From: Nocardioides marmotae
Lineage (GTDB): Bacteria > Actinomycetota > Actinomycetes > Propionibacteriales > Nocardioidaceae
DNA length: 64,000 bases
Direction of reading: 5' to 3'
Assembly (NCBI RefSeq): GCF_013177455.1
Contig: NZ_CP053660.1
Coordinates: forward strand, 124,001 to 188,000
Made by a program: the position numbers and the translations under genes. Position 1 is the stretch's first letter. Each line of letters opens with the position of its first letter. Below the pieces are notes generated by a model that ran no database searches, was not told the origin of the DNA, and saw only the letters and a program-made list of their open reading frames with translations. Below are positions 1-9,400 of the stretch, one piece after another.

Positions 1-1651
1 CGCGGCCGGCGACCCGCCCGGAGAACAGGCAGCCGCCGAGGAAGGTCCCCTCGAGCGCGTTGTAGCCCATCATCCCGCCGCCGCCGAAGCCCGACACCTC
101 GCCCGCGGCGTACAGGCCGGGGAACGCGCTGCCGTCGGCGCGCAGGCAGCGCCCCTCGAGGTCGGTCTCCAGCCCGCCGAGGGTCTTGCGGGAGAGGATG
201 TTGAGCCGTACGGCGATGAGCGGGCCGGCCGCCGGGTCGAGCAGCTTGTGGGGGCGGGCGACGCGGATCAGCTTGTCGCCGAGGAACGTGCGGGCCCCGT
301 GGATCGCGGTGACCTGGGCGTCCTTGCTGTAGGTGTTGTCCATCTCGCGGTCGCGCGCCTCGACGATCGTGCGCACGCGGGACACCTCCAGCGGCGGGAC
401 GTCGTCGTCGGCGACCCGGTTCATCCCGGCGACGAGCTCCTCGAGCGTCTCGGCGACCACGAAGTCCTCGCCGTGCTGCTTGAACGCCTCGACCGGCCCG
501 GCCGCGCCCTTCTTGACCCGGGAGAGCAGGAGCTTGAGGTCCTTGCCGGTGAGGTCGGGGTTCTGCTCGGAGCCCGAGAGCGCGAACTCCTTCTCGATGA
601 TCCGCTGGGTGAGCACGAACCAGGAGTAGTCGTGGCCGGTGGCACGCAGGTGGCGCAGCGTGCCGAGGGTGTCGAAGCCGGGGAAGTACGGCGCCGGGAG
701 GCGGTTGCCCTCCGCGTCCAGCCACAGCGAGGAGGGGCCGGGGAGGATCCGGATGCCGTGGTCGGCCCAGATCGGGTCCCAGTTGCGCAAGCCCTCGACG
801 TAGTGCCACATCCGGTCGGGGTTGACCACGTTCGCGCCGGCGTCCTGGGTGATCTGGAGCATCCGGCCGTCCACGTGGGCGGGGACGCCGGCGACCATCC
901 GCTTCGGCGGGGTGCCGAGCCGGGCGGGCCAGTTGCGGCGCACCAGGTCGTGGTCGCCGCCGATCCCGCCGCTGGTCACGACGACCGCCGCGCCGCGCGC
1001 CTCGAAGTGGCCGACCACCGTGCGGCTCGACGGCCGGCCGCGGTCCACGGAGGTGGGCTCCAGCAGCGCCCCGCGTACGCCGACGGCCGCGCCGCCCTCG
1101 ACGAGCAGCTCGTCGACGCGGTGCCGGAAGCCGAGGCGGATGCGGCCGGTGGCGACGTGCTCGCGGACCCGGCGCTCGAAGGGCGCGACGACGCCGGGGC
1201 CGGTGCCCCAGGTGATGTGGAAGCGGGGCACGGAGTTGCCGTGGCCGCTGGCGGTGCCGTCGCCGCGCTCGGCCCAGCCGACGACCGGGAAGACCCGGTG
1301 GCCCATCTGCCGCAGCCAGGCGCGCTTCTCACCGGCGGCGAACTGCAGGTAGGCCTCGGCCCACGCGCGGGGCCAGCGGTCCTCGGGCCGGTCGAACTGC
1401 GCGCTGCCGAACCAGTCCTGCCGCGCCAGCTCCAGGCTGTCCTTGACGCCCATGCGGCGCTGCTCGGGGCTGTCGACGAGGAACAGCCCGCCGAGGCTCC
1501 AGAAGGCCTGGCCGCCGAGGCTCTGCTCGCCCTCCTGGTCCAGCAGGAGCACGCTGCGGTCCGCGTCGGCGGCCTCCGCGGCGGCGACCAGGCCGGCGAG
1601 GCCGGCTCCCACGACGACGAGGTCGGCGCTCCACCCATCCATGCCCGTCAT
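1..1651 (-). CDS. FAD-binding dehydrogenase (KstD/fumarate-reductase-like flavoprotein), 3' end cut by window
   Basis: About 550 residues are visible, running off the left edge. The frame starts at ATG 1651, with an in-frame alternative ATG at 1642. The N-terminus has a Rossmann FAD-binding motif (DLVVVGAGLAGLVAAAEAA) followed by SLGGQAFWSLGG. The C-terminal part contains ILSRKTLGGLETD and GLYAAGEVSGFGGGGMMG, the second FAD-contact region of the succinate dehydrogenase/fumarate reductase and 3-ketosteroid dehydrogenase superfamily. It most resembles the actinobacterial FAD-binding dehydrogenase family of about 550-560 residues, so only a few residues should be missing. It probably oxidises or reduces a C-C bond in a cyclic or lipid substrate; the substrate cannot be read from sequence. 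Confidence 0.85.
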   Translation of the reverse strand, partial: MTGMDGWSADLVVVGAGLAGLVAAAEAADADRSVLLLDQEGEQSLGGQAFWSLGGLFLVDSPEQRRMGVKDSLELARQDWFGSAQFDRPEDRWPRAWAEAYLQFAAGEKRAWLRQMGHRVFPVVGWAERGDGTASGHGNSVPRFHITWGTGPGVVAPFERRVREHVATGRIRLGFRHRVDELLVEGGAAVGVRGALLEPTSVDRGRPSSRTVVGHFEARGAAVVVTSGGIGGDHDLVRRNWPARLGTPPKRMVAGVPAHVDGRMLQITQDAGANVVNPDRMWHYVEGLRNWDPIWADHGIRILPGPSSLWLDAEGNRLPAPYFPGFDTLGTLRHLRATGHDYSWFVLTQRIIEKEFALSGSEQNPDLTGKDLKLLLSRVKKGAAGPVEAFKQHGEDFVVAETLEELVAGMNRVADDDVPPLEVSRVRTIVEARDREMDNTYSKDAQVTAIHGARTFLGDKLIRVARPHKLLDPAAGPLIAVRLNILSRKTLGGLETDLEGRCLRADGSAFPGLYAAGEVSGFGGGGMMGYNALEGTFLGGCLFSGRVAGR

Positions 1652-1672
1652 GCTCCCACCGGGTCGGGGCGG

Positions 1673-2494
1673 TCAGGCCAGCGACCAGTCGACGGCCGCG
1701 ACGAGGTGCTCGCCGGCGAGCCCCTTGAGCTCCACGGCCCGCGGCTGGTCGAGGACGACGTCGTCGAGGTCGGCGAGGGCGTCGGCGACCGGTCCGCTGA
1801 CCAGCACCTCCCCGCCCTCGGCGAGGGCCGCCACCCGGGCGGCGTGGGCGACGTTGCGGCCGAAGATGTCGTTGTCGCGGTGGACCACGTCGCCCTGGTG
1901 CACGCCGATCCGCACCGCGACCGGCGTCCGCCCCCGCAGCCGCCCGCGGTCCAGGGCGCGCTGGATCGACGCGGCGCAGCGCACGGCGGCCTCGGCGGTG
2001 GGGAAGGCGACCATGAACCCGTCGCCCTGGGTCTTCACGACGTGGCCGCCGTGGCGGGCCACGCGGTCGCGGACCAGCTGGTCGTGGCGGGCCAGCAGCC
2101 GCACGAACGCCTTGTCGCCGAGCTGGTCGTTGAGCGCGGTGGAGCCCTCGATGTCGGAGAAGAGGATCGCGACCGTGCCGTCGGCCCCGGCCATCCGGAC
2201 CAGGTCGGGCCGCTCGACCTGCGCCCACCCGGCCAGCTCCTCCACCGAGCTGCGCAGCGCCCCGCCGAACCCCTTCTCCCGCACGAGCGCGGCGGTCTCC
2301 CACACCGCCTTGACCACCTCGTCGGGCCGCGGCACGAGCCGCCGCGGCGGGCGCCGCTCGCCGCGCAGGGCGGCCACCTTGGCCCGGAGGAACCGGACCC
2401 GCCGGCGACTGCCGAGCCACAGGCCGAGCAGCACCGCGAGGCCGACGGCCTCGAGCACGACGGCGACGACCAGCAGCAGCGTCGAGGTGCTCAC
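1673..2494 (-). CDS. Membrane-anchored class III adenylate cyclase
   Basis: It is a 273-aa protein from GTG 2494; GTG 2512 is an equally possible start, and neither has a good ribosome site. One N-terminal transmembrane helix ([20 protein letters not shown]) precedes an Arg-rich linker and a single class III cyclase homology domain. Both metal-binding Asp residues are present (FSDIEGST and TQGDGF), as is the adenine-selecting Lys just before TQGDG and the transition-state Arg in [11 protein letters not shown]. The domain should therefore be catalytic and ATP-selective, converting ATP to cAMP as a homodimer at the cytoplasmic membrane face. It is divergent from the transglycosylase gene. Confidence 0.85.
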   Translation of the reverse strand: MSTSTLLLVVAVVLEAVGLAVLLGLWLGSRRRVRFLRAKVAALRGERRPPRRLVPRPDEVVKAVWETAALVREKGFGGALRSSVEELAGWAQVERPDLVRMAGADGTVAILFSDIEGSTALNDQLGDKAFVRLLARHDQLVRDRVARHGGHVVKTQGDGFMVAFPTAEAAVRCAASIQRALDRGRLRGRTPVAVRIGVHQGDVVHRDNDIFGRNVAHAARVAALAEGGEVLVSGPVADALADLDDVVLDQPRAVELKGLAGEHLVAAVDWSLA

Positions 2495-2766
2495 CGGAGG
2501 ATCATCGTGCACCCGCCCGGTCGCGTGGGCCGTTGTCCGAGAAGCGCCCCGCCCGGCCGCCGGGGCCGGCGCCCGGGCCGGCGCCCGGCAGCCGCCAGGG
2601 CCGAAGGCAGGTGCCCGGCAGGGCCGGACGGGACCTCGACACGCGACGCGGAGGCCACCATGCTGGAGGGTCGGGAGGTCGTCATCGTCGTCACGCACCA
2701 CAGGCAGCTGGCCGCACGCGTCCCCACGCGGTGCGCCGGCGACCCTGCCTGCCCGGGTACGCCCCG

Positions 2767-3588
2767 ATGACCGGGCGCGTGCGCGCGCTGCCCGCGGTGC
2801 TGCTGTTCCTGGTGGTGCTCGCGGTGCTCGCCGGCGCCGCGACCTGGCTCCAGCAGGGGGTGCTCGACCCCGCGCGCGGCCGGCCCGCGGGCCCGATCAT
2901 CGGCGGCGCGCCGGCCGATGGGCCGGTCGGCCCACCCGAGGCCGCGCCGGCGCCCGCCGGGGCAGCCGGGGCGGCCGGGGGCTCCGGCCGGTCCGCGAGC
3001 GGTGTCGCCGGGCGGTCGCCCGGCGACGTACCGGTGGTGGACCCGGGGTGGGCGGCCACCACCGCGGAGCGCGCGGGGATCCCGCTGCCGGCGATCACGG
3101 CGTACGGCCGGGCGACGCTGATGGCGCCCGCGGGCTGCTCGATCGGCTGGACCACGCTCGCCGGCATCGGCTGGGTGGAGTCCCAGCACGGCACGATCGA
3201 CGGCCGCACGCTGGGCGCCGACGGGCGCTCCTCCGAGCCGATCCTCGGCCCCGCGCTCGACGGCCGCGGCAAGGTCGCCGCGATCCGCGCGACGCCGTCC
3301 TCGACCCGGTGGCACGGCAACCCCACGTGGGACCACGCCGTCGGGCCGATGCAGTTCATCCCCTCGACGTGGGAGCGGTGGGCCGCCGACGGGGACGGCG
3401 ACGGGACGGCCGACCCGAACGACGTCGACGACGCAGCGCTCGCCGCGGTGGGCTACCTGTGCGCCGACCGCCACGACCTCACCACCGGCGCGGGCTGGTC
3501 CGCGGCGGTGTTCTCCTACAACCACGCGCAGGAGTACGTCGTGGCCGTGCACGCCGCGGCGACCTCCTACGCCGAGCGGACGGGGTGA
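2767..3588 (+). CDS. Exported lytic murein transglycosylase (SLT/MltB-like)
   Basis: It is a 273-aa protein from ATG 2767. An N-terminal hydrophobic segment ([18 protein letters not shown]) acts as signal or anchor. A long Ala/Pro/Gly-rich linker follows, then a lysozyme-like domain from about residue 95. The catalytic Glu is in GWVESQHG. Later family blocks are [15 protein letters not shown] and [10 protein letters not shown], typical of the MltB-type transglycosylases found in actinobacteria. It is predicted to cleave peptidoglycan glycan strands outside the membrane, forming 1,6-anhydroMurNAc ends. [16 protein letters not shown] is a calcium-loop-like insert seen in relatives. It is 4 nt upstream of the SnoaL-like gene and probably cotranscribed. 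Confidence 0.88.
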   Translation: MTGRVRALPAVLLFLVVLAVLAGAATWLQQGVLDPARGRPAGPIIGGAPADGPVGPPEAAPAPAGAAGAAGGSGRSASGVAGRSPGDVPVVDPGWAATTAERAGIPLPAITAYGRATLMAPAGCSIGWTTLAGIGWVESQHGTIDGRTLGADGRSSEPILGPALDGRGKVAAIRATPSSTRWHGNPTWDHAVGPMQFIPSTWERWAADGDGDGTADPNDVDDAALAAVGYLCADRHDLTTGAGWSAAVFSYNHAQEYVVAVHAAATSYAERTG

Positions 3589-3592
3589 GCGG

Positions 3593-4174
3593 ATGACGCT
3601 CGACGCGACGGAGCTGGGGGACCGGGCGGACCCGGCAGGCGGGGCGGACCGGACGGGGACCTTCGGCGCCGCCGAGATCACCGAGGCGTACGCCGCGTTC
3701 CAGGAGCGGGTCGCGGGGTTCACCGCGAGCGGCGACTGGCACGGGTACGCCGACCTGTTCACCGAGGACGCGACGTACGTCGAGCACGCCTACGGCACCT
3801 TCCGCGGCCGCGAGGAGATCCGCGCCTGGTCGGTCCGGACGATGACGAGCTTCCCCGGGCGGGTGATGACCGGCTTCCCGCTGGCCTGGTCGACGATCGA
3901 CGTCGAGCGCTCGCGGCTGGTCTGCGAGGTGCGCAACCTGATGCCCGACCCCGGCGACGGCTCGGTGCACGAGGAGTCGAACCTCACGATCATGACCTAC
4001 GCCGGCGACGGGCTGTTCTCCCGCGAGGAGGACGTCTACAACCCGCTGCGCTTCCTGCGCACCACGCTGCGGTGGGCGGCCGTCGCCGAGGCCCACGGCC
4101 GCCTCGACGAGGACGGGCGGGCCTACGTCGCGACGTACGGCGGCGGGCCGGCCGGCGCTCGGGGTGGCGGATGA
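3593..4174 (+). CDS. SnoaL-like / NTF2-superfamily protein
   Basis: It is a 193-aa protein starting 4 nt after the transglycosylase stop, so probably translationally coupled. About 30 disordered residues precede a cone-shaped SnoaL fold: a helical start (AYAAFQERVAGFTASGDW), then DLFTEDATYVEHAYGTFRGREEIRAW, the usual pattern of the polyketide-cyclase/ketosteroid-isomerase-like superfamily. The Gly-rich C-terminus is probably disordered. Members may be isomerases, dehydratases or non-catalytic ligand binders, and no catalytic assignment can be made here. Confidence 0.75.
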   Translation: MTLDATELGDRADPAGGADRTGTFGAAEITEAYAAFQERVAGFTASGDWHGYADLFTEDATYVEHAYGTFRGREEIRAWSVRTMTSFPGRVMTGFPLAWSTIDVERSRLVCEVRNLMPDPGDGSVHEESNLTIMTYAGDGLFSREEDVYNPLRFLRTTLRWAAVAEAHGRLDEDGRAYVATYGGGPAGARGGG

Positions 4175-4259
4175 CCGCCGCGCCGGCGTGCGCCGGCTTG
4201 CCCCGTTCTGGGATGCTCGACCCCATGCAGGATGGGGTCGAGACCGTGGAGCGGGACCG

Positions 4260-4748
4260 GTGAAGGGGGCGGCCCGTCGGGTGACGCTCGAGGTGGTCGG
4301 CTGGGTCCTGGTCGTGGCCGGCATCGCCGCGCTGGTCCTCCCCGGCCCGGGACTGCTCATGCTCTTCGGTGGTCTCGCCGTGCTGAGCCAGCAGTACGAG
4401 TGGGCCGAGCGGCGCCTGGACCCGGTGAAGTACCGCGCGCTCCGGGGCGCCGCGGAGTCGGTGGAGACCCCGCTCCGGATCGCGCTCACCACCACCGGCG
4501 CGCTGGTGCTCGCCGCCGCCGGCGTGCTGTGGATGGTCAAGCCCGACGCCCCGACCTGGTGGATGCTCGCGGACTCCTGGTGGCTGCCCGGCGGCATCGC
4601 CACCGGCATCACCCAGATCGTCTCGGCGATCGTCGCGGTGGGGCTGCTCGTCTACAGCTACCGCCGTTTCCACGGCAAGCCGCACGCCGTCGCCGCCCTC
4701 GAGCGCGACACGCACCGCGCCGACCACAGCGACCGCGCCGCGGGCTGA
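4260..4748 (+). CDS. PGPGW-type (TIGR02611-like) membrane protein
   Basis: It is a 162-aa protein if it starts at GTG 4260, preceded by GGAG about 8 nt upstream. The open frame extends back to GTG 4164 inside the upstream gene, but the extension is unlike the family. Four hydrophobic segments are visible. The first hairpin holds LVLPGPGLLMLFGGLAVLSQQYEWAERRLD, split here as LVLPGPGLLML and EWAERRLD, the hallmark PGPG signature of this small actinobacterial membrane family. Its function is unknown. A 13-codon frame from ATG 4225 ends on a TGA overlapping the GTG, so coupling from a leader peptide is conceivable. Confidence 0.75.
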   Translation: MKGAARRVTLEVVGWVLVVAGIAALVLPGPGLLMLFGGLAVLSQQYEWAERRLDPVKYRALRGAAESVETPLRIALTTTGALVLAAAGVLWMVKPDAPTWWMLADSWWLPGGIATGITQIVSAIVAVGLLVYSYRRFHGKPHAVAALERDTHRADHSDRAAG

Positions 4749-4786
4749 CCCCTCGCTCGGCGCGGCCTGCCCCGGGCTCAGCCCGC
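4740..4786. terminator. Possible stem-loop between convergent genes
   Basis: GCGGGCTGA at 4740-4748 pairs perfectly with TCAGCCCGC at 4778-4786 around a 29-nt loop. It includes the stop of the PGPGW gene and abuts the stop of the opposing coiled-coil gene. There is no T-tract, so the terminator role is inferred from position. Confidence 0.35.
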
Positions 4787-4791
4787 CGATC

Positions 4792-5460
4792 TCAGGGCAG
4801 CGAGCAGAGGATCGGGATCGGCAGGAGCTCGCAGAGCGGGTCCAGCGGGCTTCCGCCCCCGCACGGGTCGGCGGTCGGGCTGGCGGTCGGTGACGTCGTG
4901 CTCGTGGGGGTGGCCGTCGGCAGCGGGCTGGTGGTGACGGAGGGGGAGCCGGTGGCGGTCGGCGACGGGTCGCACGTCGGGTCGGCGCTGGGGCTCGGGC
5001 TGATCGTCACGGTCGCGGTCGCGGTGGCGGTCGGGCTCGTGCTGCCGCTCGGGGAGGTGGTGGCGGTCGCCAGGGCGCGGCAGTCGGCGAGGTCCTGGCG
5101 GGCGGCCTCCCGGTCGGCGCGCGCCTGGGCCAGGTCGCGCCGGACCCGCTGCTTGGCCGCCTTGGCCGCGGTCAGCTTCTTCTTCGCCCGGGCGCGCTGC
5201 TGCGAGCCCTTCGCCGCCTGCTGGTAGGCCTTCCGGGCCGCCTTGACCTTCTCGTTCTTCTTCGTCAGCGACCGCGAGAGCCGGTCGGCGCGGGCAGCCT
5301 CGTCGTCGAAGGCGTTCTGCTCGGCGATGCAGTTCGGCGGCGCCGCCGCGGCGGAGGTGCCCGCGGAGGTGAGCAGCACCCCGGTGCCGACGACCGAGCC
5401 GACCACGAGGGCGACGGCCGCGACCGCGGTCAGGAGCTGGCGGAGGACGGGGTGCGACAT
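4792..5460 (-). CDS. Secreted coiled-coil protein with Thr/Ser/Pro-rich tail
   Basis: It is a 222-aa protein from ATG 5460, chosen because AGGAG lies 7 nt upstream and the signal peptide (LLTAVAAVALVVGSVVGTGV...) starts directly after it. After a single Cys comes a strongly charged Lys/Arg/Ala-rich coiled coil of about 90 residues (KKNEKVKAARKAYQQAAKG). Next is a low-complexity Thr-Ser-Pro-Ala stretch resembling a cell-wall-spanning or glycosylated region. The short tail (CGGGSPLDPLCELLPIPILC) carries three Cys. I recognise no enzymatic domain. It is probably a cell-wall-associated structural protein; the repeats make its homology hard to trace. Confidence 0.65.
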   Translation of the reverse strand: MSHPVLRQLLTAVAAVALVVGSVVGTGVLLTSAGTSAAAAPPNCIAEQNAFDDEAARADRLSRSLTKKNEKVKAARKAYQQAAKGSQQRARAKKKLTAAKAAKQRVRRDLAQARADREAARQDLADCRALATATTSPSGSTSPTATATATVTISPSPSADPTCDPSPTATGSPSVTTSPLPTATPTSTTSPTASPTADPCGGGSPLDPLCELLPIPILCSLP

Positions 5461-5766
5461 GGCGACTCCTGGGGCTGGCGGGACCTTCCACGGGGTCAAC
5501 GAGCCAGGCCGGGGCAGGTTAGGCACCCGGTGTGCCGGAGATCACCCCGCCCGGAGGCTCAGCGACCGCAAGATTGTCCGACAACCGTGGTGCCAGGCCG
5601 TACGATTTCCCGTGAGCGGCCCCGGCTGACCACGCGCCGGCGTGCGCCGCTCGGCTCCACCCAGCAGCAACCACCCAGCAACGACCCTCGCGGTCGTCCC
5701 GCCACCGCGGGACGGCCGCGTCGTACGTGCGCGCCACCGCGCGCCAAGGAACAGGACGGACCAGCA
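5461..5766. promoter_or_regulatory. Divergent regulatory region between the coiled-coil and SWEET-like genes
   Basis: This gene-free stretch of 306 bp feeds a minus-strand and a plus-strand gene. It contains a GGCAC-CCGGT-GTGCC inverted repeat at 5521-5535, the palindrome TTGTCCGACAA at 5574-5584, and TACGAT at 5601-5606 as a plausible plus-strand -10. A plus-strand transcript from there would have a leader of about 150 nt. I found no convincing RNA fold or small gene in it. Confidence 0.4.
5574..5584. promoter_or_regulatory. GntR-type operator-like palindrome
   Basis: TTGTCCGACAA fits the GntR/FadR-subfamily consensus TNGTNNNACNA at every fixed position. It lies about 20 nt upstream of the putative -10 of the SWEET-like gene, a sensible place for control. 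No gntR gene is in this window, so the regulator is unknown and chance occurrence is possible. Confidence 0.35.
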
Positions 5767-6420
5767 GTGCCCCTCGAGCTCGCGAGCCTGATCGGACTCG
5801 CCGCCACCCTTCTCGCCTTCGGCTACACCGTGCCGCAGTTCCGCAAGCTGCGGCGCACGACCTCCGCGGCCGGCGTCAGCGTCGCCGCGCTCGCCTGCTC
5901 GAGCATCAGCAACCTGGCCTGGACGACGTACGGCGTCATCGAGCGCGACGTGTGGGTGGCCCTGCCCGCCGCGGTCAGCATCCCGGCGACCCTCGGCGCG
6001 CTCGTGCTGGCCTGGCGCCGGGGCGGCTCGCGCGACCGGCTGTGGCTGCCGGTGCTGTGGACGGGCGTCGTCGGGGCCGCCGGCCTCTCCGCGCTGTGGG
6101 TCGGGCCCGGCCCGGCCACGGTCGTCCTCGGCTGCTCGGTCGCCCTGCTCGTGACGCCGGCCGCGCTCACCGCCTGGCGCAGCCACGACGTCGCCGCGAT
6201 CGCCGTCTCCGGCTGGGTGATGCTCATCGTCGACGCCGGGTTCGCCGGTGCCTACGGCGTGCTCGCCGGTGTCGAGGCGAACGTCATCTACGCCGCCGTC
6301 GCCACCCTCGGCTCGATCGCGATCCTCGTCCGGGTCGGCCTGCCCGCCCACGTGCACGCCCGGCTGGTCCGCCTGCCCGCGCCGGCCGGGTCCACCGACG
6401 AGCTGAGCCTGGTCGCCTAA
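5767..6420 (+). CDS. Seven-TM SWEET-like (double PQ-loop) membrane protein
   Basis: It is a 217-aa protein from GTG 5767. Seven hydrophobic segments can be drawn. The first half carries a clear PQ-loop (GYTVPQFRKLRRTTSAAGVS, then ISNLAWTTYG). The second half has a degenerate equivalent (LLVTPAALTAWRSHDVAAIAV, then VDAGFAGAYG). The 3+1+3 layout is that of eukaryotic-type SWEET transporters. Most bacterial relatives (SemiSWEETs) are half-size, near 90 residues, and act as dimers. Transport of a sugar or other small solute is inferred from the fold only. The gene stands alone with its own upstream regulatory region. Confidence 0.7.
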   Translation: MPLELASLIGLAATLLAFGYTVPQFRKLRRTTSAAGVSVAALACSSISNLAWTTYGVIERDVWVALPAAVSIPATLGALVLAWRRGGSRDRLWLPVLWTGVVGAAGLSALWVGPGPATVVLGCSVALLVTPAALTAWRSHDVAAIAVSGWVMLIVDAGFAGAYGVLAGVEANVIYAAVATLGSIAILVRVGLPAHVHARLVRLPAPAGSTDELSLVA

Positions 6421-6480
6421 GCCCTCCCGCCGCCCGGCCGCACCGGGCCCACCTCGGGGGGTCTGTCGGCGCCGGATGGC

Positions 6481-9400
6481 ATGCTGCGCCGCGTGCCGCT
6501 CCACCTCCACTCCGCCCCGCGGACCGACCTGCTCGCCGACGCGCTCGGCGAGCTGTTGTCGCGCCCGCTGGCGGACCCGTTCGCGGAGGAGGTCGTGGCG
6601 GTCCCGGCCAAGGGCGTCGAGCGCTGGCTGACCCAGCGGCTCTCCCACCGGCTCGGTACGTCGCCGGGCGGGGCGGACGGGGTGTGCGCGGGCGTCCGGT
6701 TCCTCAGCCCGCGCTCGCTCGTCGGGCTGCTGCTCGACCGTGACCGCGACGACCCGTGGGACCCCGACCGGTTGGTGTGGCCGCTGCTCGGCGTCATCGA
6801 CGACAGCCTCGACGAGCCCTGGTGCGCCACGCTGGCCCGCCACCTCGGGCACGGTCTCGACGGCGAGGAGGCCGCGCTGCGGCGCAACCGCCGCTGGTCG
6901 GTCGCGCGGCGGCTCGCCGGGCTCTACGCCTCCTACGCCGTCCAACGACCCACGCTGGTGGCCGACTGGCGCGCGGGCTGCGACACCGACGGGGCCGGCG
7001 GGCCGCTCGACGAGGACCTCCACTGGCAGGCCGAGCTGTGGCGCCGGCTGCTCGACCGGGTGCCGCTCGACCCGCCCGACGTCCGCCACGCCGCCACCCT
7101 GGCCGCGCTGCGTGCCGGGGGCGCGGGGCTCGACCTGCCCGACCGGCTCTCCCTCTTCGGCCACACCCGGCTGCCGGTGACCGAGGTCGAGCTGCTCGGG
7201 GCCCTCGCGGAGAGCCGGGAGGTCCACCTGTGGCTGCCGCAGCCCTCCCCGGGCCTGTGGCGCGACCTCGCCGACCTCGCCGACCTCGCCGACCTCGCCG
7301 GCCCGGTGGTCCGTGCCGACGACGACACCGCCCTGCGGGTCGGCCACCCCCTGCTGGCCTCGCTCGGCCGCGACACCCGCGAGCTGCGCCGGACGCTCGC
7401 CACCGCGCCGGCCGAGGAGCACGAGCACGACCCCGCGACCGAGCCGCCCGGCACGCTGCTCGGCTGGCTCCAGGACGACCTGCGGGCCAACGCCGCCCCC
7501 GACGCCACCACCCGCGCCGGCCGCACCCTCGCCGCGGGCGACCGCAGCGTCCAGGTCCACGCCTGCCACGGTCCCGCCCGCCAGGTCGACGTGCTCCGCG
7601 AGGTGCTCGTCGGGCTGCTGGCCGACGACCCGACGCTCGAGCCGCGCGACATCCTCGTCATGTGCCCCGACATCGAGACCTATGCGCCGCTGGTCGCGGC
7701 CGGGTTCGGGCTGGCCGACGTGGTCCCCGACGACCGCGGCCACCCCGCCCACCGGCTCCGCGTGCGGCTCGCGGACCGGGCGCTGACCAGCACCAACCCG
7801 CTGCTCTCGGTCGCGGCGCGGCTCGTCGAGCTCGCCGGCGGGCGGGTCACCGCCAGCGAGGTGCTCGACCTGATGGCCGCGGAGCCGGTGCGCGCCCGGT
7901 TCCGGCTGACCGACGACGAGCTGGCCCGGGTCACCCGCTGGGTCGGTGACGCCGGCATCCGGTGGGGCCTCGACGCGGAGGGCCGCGCGGGCTTCGCGAT
8001 GAACCGCTTCGAGCACAACACCTGGCGCGCCGGCCTCGACCGCGTCCTGCTGGGCGTGGTGATGAGCGGCGACGACCACCGCCACCTCGGCCGCGGGCTC
8101 CCGCTCGACGACGTCGGCAGCGGCGACATCGACCTCGTCGGCCGGTTCGCCGAGCTGATGGCCCGCCTCGAGGAGTGCCTGCGGGCGCTCGGGTCGGCCG
8201 GCAAGGTGGGGGACTGGATGGCCGCGCTCCACGAGGGCGTCCGCGCGCTCACCGACGTCCCCCTCGACGACGCCTGGCAGCTGCCGCAGCTCGAGCGCGA
8301 GCTCGCCCGCGCGGTGGAGTCGGCGGGCGCGGGCGCCGACGTACCGCTGCGGCTGGCCGACGTCCGCGCGCTGCTGGAGTCGCGGCTGGCGGGGCGCCCG
8401 ACCCGGGCCAACTTCCGCACCGGCACGCTCACCGTCTGCACGATGGTCCCGATGCGCTCGGTGCCGCACCGCGTGGTCTGCCTGGTGGGCCTCGACGACG
8501 GGGTCTTCCCGCGCACCGGCTCCGTCGACGGCGACGACGTGCTCGCCCGCCGCCCGTTGACCGGCGAGCGGGATCCCCGCAGCGAGGACCGTCAGCTGCT
8601 CCTCGACGCCGTGATGGCCGCGACCGAGACCCTCGTGGTCACCTACACCGGCGCCAACGAGCACTCCGGCGCCGCCCGCCCGCCGGCGGTCCCGCTCGGG
8701 GAGGTGCTCGACGCGCTCGACCGCACCACGGGCGCGCCGGTCCGCGACCGCGTGGTCGTGCGCCACCCGCTCCAGCCCTACGACGCCCGCACCTTCACCG
8801 ACGGCGCCCTCGGCGTCCCCGGTCCGTTCGGCTTCGACGAGCCCGCCCTCCTCGGTGCCCGCGCCGCGCTCGGGGAGCGGCACCCGCGCCCGCCGTTCCT
8901 GCCCGGCCCGCTGGCCGAGCGGGACACCGAGGACGTCGCGCTGGCCGACCTCCACGACTTCCTGCGCCACCCGGTCCGCGCGTTCCTGCGCCGCCGGCTC
9001 GACATCGGCAGCCCCCGCTCGGCCGAGGAGGTCAGCGACGCGATCCCGGTCGACCTCGACGGGCTGCGCTCCTGGGAGGTCGGCGACCGGCTGCTGACCG
9101 AGCTCCTCGCCGGGCAGGACGCCACCGCGGTGCTCACCGCCGAGCAGCTCCGCGGCTCGCTCCCGCCGGGCCGGCTGGGCCACCAGAAGCTCGACGAGGT
9201 GGCCCGGGAGTCCCAGCAGCTGTGGGACCACACCGCCGACCTCCGGGTCGGCGCCGCGCGCAGCATCGACGTCGACGTGGCCCTCGGCGACGGCCGCCGG
9301 CTCAGCGGCGTCGTCCAGCGCGTCCACGCCACGCGGATCGTCACGCTCACCTACTCCCGGCTCAAGGCCAGGCAGCGGCTGGCCTCCTGGGTCGACCTGC

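Noticed and set aside
248..2770. 840-codon plus-strand open frame
   Set aside because: It is antisense to the FAD dehydrogenase and cyclase, has no recognisable domain and a monotonous Arg/Gly/Ala/Val composition typical of GC-driven shadow frames.
4072..4263. 63-codon frame ending at the PGPGW gene start
   Set aside because: Most of it overlaps the SnoaL-like gene in another frame. Only the last 13 codons could be a leader peptide, mentioned under the PGPGW entry.
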